DNA of 8,536 nucleotides from Pseudomonadota bacterium (lineage in GTDB: Bacteria > Pseudomonadota > Alphaproteobacteria > Rhizobiales > Beijerinckiaceae): positions 1 through 8,536 of the forward strand of contig JAEXUU010000756.1 of the NCBI GenBank assembly GCA_023452965.1, written 5' to 3'. Positions 6,800-8,536 of this stretch are shown one piece after another; within the stretch, counting starts at the first letter, position 1; each line of letters begins with the position of its first letter. Position numbers and translations under genes: made by a program. Below the pieces are notes generated by a model. That model was not told the DNA's origin, did not search any database, and worked only from the letters and a program-made list of their open reading frames with translations.

Positions 6800-7911
6800 G
6801 CCTGGTCCGCCCGCTGGAGGCCGCCGATATTCCGGCGGTCGCAGGGCTCTTCCAGCGCGTGTTCCGCAACAGCGATGCGCCGCCGCCCGCGGCGCTCGCC
6901 ACCTATCTGGCACGCCATTACCTCGAAGCGCCGGGCTGCGATCCCGAGATCAGGCCGCTCGTCCATGTCTCCGGTGACGGCGACATTTCCGGCTTCATCG
7001 GCGTCAATGCCCTGCCGATGAGCCATGATGGCCGCAAGCTGCGCGCGGCGATCTGTGGGTCGCTCATGGTCGAGCGCCGGGGCAGCGATCCGATGGCCGG
7101 CGCCAGGCTCCTCAAGACCTTCCTGGCCGGGCCGCAGGATCTCTCCTTCAGCGAGACGGCGAGCGAGGTCTCGGCGCAGATGTGGACGAGGCTGCGCGGC
7201 GTGGCGCTGCCGGAATACAGTCTCGACTGGGTTCGCATCATCCGGCCTTCGGCCTTCATGATGGAGCTCGCATCCAGCCGTATCGGCGCGGCGCGGCTGC
7301 TTTCCCCGCTTGCCGGGGTCATCGATCGCCGTCTGCGCGGGAGGATGCAGGAGAACGACCTGCGCTGGTCCGGCGTGCCGGAGAGCTGGGCGGTCAAGGG
7401 CGGCCTCAAGGTCGCCGAAATCGATCAGGCCGGCTTTGCGGCGCTCGTCGAGCCGCTGACCCGGGAGTTCGCGCTTCGGCCGGACTGGAGCGCCGAGCAG
7501 CTCGCACACATCGTCGCCGAAGCGACCGGCAAGCCGGAACATGGCGAGGCGGTGCTCGCCTCGGTCTCGACGCCAGGTGGGGTGCCGATCGGCGCCTTCC
7601 TCTACCATCTGCGTCCCGGCGGGATCGCGCGCGTCCTGCAGATCCTGACCGCGCCGGGCCATGCCGGCCCCGTCATCGACTGTCTGATCGGGCATGCGGC
7701 GCAACGCGGCGCAGCCGGGTTGCGCGGACGCACGCAGCCTGCCTTGCTGGGGGCGATGCTCGGGCGCCGCATCGCCTTCACCCATCTCGCCTCGACCGTC
7801 GTGCATGCGCGCGAGCAGGCGCTGGTCGACGCCTTGCTAGCGGGCCAGGGCTTCTTCAACGGGCTGGCCGGCGAGAGCTGGAGCCGGCTGGTCGGCGGGC
7901 GCTTCGAATAG
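6796..7911 (+). CDS. Two-domain GNAT-like acyltransferase, paralogue of the protein at 3426-4580
   Basis: The protein has 371 residues from ATG 6796, overlapping the preceding stop by 4 nt. VRPLEAADIPAVAGLFQRVFR at 4-24 is a standard GNAT first strand and helix, so this start is complete. The first half includes HDGRKLRAAICGSLMV (77-92). The second half has a GGVPIGAFLYHL strand pair (261-272), and the C-terminus is GLAGESWSRLVGG (356-368). It is cytoplasmic by appearance. The similarity to the left-operon protein covers both halves, so the pair arose by duplication of a complete two-domain gene or by recruitment of two family members. No classical R/Q-x-x-G-x-G/A acetyl-CoA loop is obvious, so either the donor is unusual or the loop has drifted. 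Coupling to the PrmC-like gene suggests both modify the same molecule or act in sequence; this is inference. Confidence 0.7.
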   Translation: MSLVRPLEAADIPAVAGLFQRVFRNSDAPPPAALATYLARHYLEAPGCDPEIRPLVHVSGDGDISGFIGVNALPMSHDGRKLRAAICGSLMVERRGSDPMAGARLLKTFLAGPQDLSFSETASEVSAQMWTRLRGVALPEYSLDWVRIIRPSAFMMELASSRIGAARLLSPLAGVIDRRLRGRMQENDLRWSGVPESWAVKGGLKVAEIDQAGFAALVEPLTREFALRPDWSAEQLAHIVAEATGKPEHGEAVLASVSTPGGVPIGAFLYHLRPGGIARVLQILTAPGHAGPVIDCLIGHAAQRGAAGLRGRTQPALLGAMLGRRIAFTHLASTVVHAREQALVDALLAGQGFFNGLAGESWSRLVGGRFE

Positions 7912-7956
7912 CGCGCCGGACCGACTCGGCGATCGCTCGCGCCGGCGCTTCCGGTC

Positions 7957-8536
7957 TCAGCCGGCGATCTCCGTCACCGCCTCGACCAGTTGCGGCTCGA
8001 GATGCAGATAGCGCGTCGCCCGGCGCTTGGCTGCGATGTCTGCCCAGGCACGCTCGACCTCGACCGTGCTCAGCTTCGCGGCCGCGCCGACCTGTTCGGC
8101 CGAGAGGCCGTTGTTGAGGCCGTAAAGGCACAGATCCATGCGGTCATAGGGCAGGGAGAAGTAGAACTCCTCCTGCGTCTGCTCGAGCGAATAGGTGTCG
8201 GTGGTCGGTGGCCGGCGCCGGATCTCCTCGGGGATGCCGAGATCGGCGGCGAGCGCATAGACCTGGCTCTTGTAGAGATGCGCGATCGGCTTGACGTCCG
8301 CCGCGCCGTCGCCGTTCTTGACGAAGAAGCCCTGATCGTATTCCAGCCGGTTCGGCGTGCCGAGCACGGCGAAGTTCAGCCGGTCGGCGTGATAGTACTC
8401 GATCTGCTTGCGGGTGCGCTGCTTCATGTTGGTCGCGGCGACGATGCCGAGATAGACCGCGGGCGGCATGCGCAGCTTGGTGCGCTTGCCGTCGGGGTCC
8501 TGCACCACCAGCGAGGAGATGTTGTAGCCTTCGCCC
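7957..8536 (-). CDS. NAD-synthase-like ATP pyrophosphatase, N-terminal part outside the window
   Basis: 192 C-terminal residues are present; the frame stays open to the right edge, so start and P-loop are missing. The order of conserved parts is that of ammonia-dependent NadE: GTPNRLEYDQGFFVKNGDGAAD (the GTSN-E and TKYGDG regions; NGDGAAD is at 8296-8316), then PIAHLYKSQVYALAADLGIPEEI, a PPTTDTYSLEQTQEE segment and SLPYDRMD. NadE makes NAD from deamido-NAD through an adenylated intermediate. Here the usual KPPSADL...QTDE stretch reads RPPTTDTYSLEQTQEE, so the family member is divergent and may amidate another carboxylate. It ends 45 nt from the convergent GNAT-like gene and belongs to a separate transcript. 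Whether it is the cell's housekeeping NAD synthase or a cluster enzyme cannot be told from this part. Confidence 0.75.
   Translation of the reverse strand, partial: GEGYNISSLVVQDPDGKRTKLRMPPAVYLGIVAATNMKQRTRKQIEYYHADRLNFAVLGTPNRLEYDQGFFVKNGDGAADVKPIAHLYKSQVYALAADLGIPEEIRRRPPTTDTYSLEQTQEEFYFSLPYDRMDLCLYGLNNGLSAEQVGAAAKLSTVEVERAWADIAAKRRATRYLHLEPQLVEAVTEIAG

Noticed and set aside
6688..7806. Minus-strand open frame of 372 codons opposite the GNAT-like gene
   Set aside because: Low-complexity R/A/G/D composition and no motif; the plus-strand protein has a clear paralogue in the window, which settles the coding strand.
7913..7948. GCGCCGG / CCGGCGC inverted repeat in the 45-nt convergent gap, considered as a bidirectional terminator
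   Set aside because: Stem of only 7 bp with a 22-nt loop and no T-run on either strand; in such GC-rich DNA this can arise by chance, so I do not list it as a terminator.
7182..8117. Plus-strand open frame of 311 codons running from the GNAT-like gene across the convergent junction into the NadE-like gene
   Set aside because: It crosses two supported genes in wrong frames and is dominated by arginine, alanine and glycine.
1..8536. Mobile elements, CRISPR arrays, tRNA or rRNA genes
   Set aside because: I saw no transposase, regularly spaced repeats or conserved RNA sequence in reading both strands.

Overview
The window looks like a chromosomal surface-polysaccharide (or glycoconjugate) locus from a GC-rich alphaproteobacterium. 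A Hyphomicrobiales member such as a Bosea or Methylobacterium relative is my guess from codon bias and protein style. Nothing in the window (rRNA, marker gene) fixes the taxon. Nearly every base is coding. I see no IS element, CRISPR array, tRNA or rRNA.

Left block (1-5892, all minus strand, reading right to left): five closely packed genes that look like one operon. In transcription order they are: a Wzx-type polysaccharide flippase; a two-domain GNAT-like acyltransferase overlapping the flippase end by 11 nt; a family 2 glycosyltransferase with C-terminal membrane segments and a probable TTG start; a class I SAM methyltransferase; and a secreted clan-A-type glycoside hydrolase cut off by the left edge. 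Together they can add a sugar, decorate it by acylation and methylation, move the lipid-linked glycan across the inner membrane, and trim or hydrolyse glycan in the periplasm. No Wzy polymerase or priming glycosyltransferase is in the window, so more of the locus must lie outside.

Middle (5893-6073): a divergent intergenic region holding two inverted repeats. It is the natural place for the promoters of both blocks.

Right block: two plus-strand genes coupled by an ATGA overlap. The first is a PrmC/HemK-type methyltransferase core without the N-terminal release-factor-binding domain. The second is another two-domain GNAT-like protein, clearly a paralogue of the one in the left operon. Facing them from the right edge is the C-terminal part of an NAD-synthase-like ATP pyrophosphatase.

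The most interesting points are the GNAT paralogue pair on both sides of one divergent promoter region, the PrmC-like enzyme freed of its usual targeting domain and coupled to one of them, and the NadE-like protein with altered signature residues. These could form a glycan- or small-molecule-modifying module, but that is inference.
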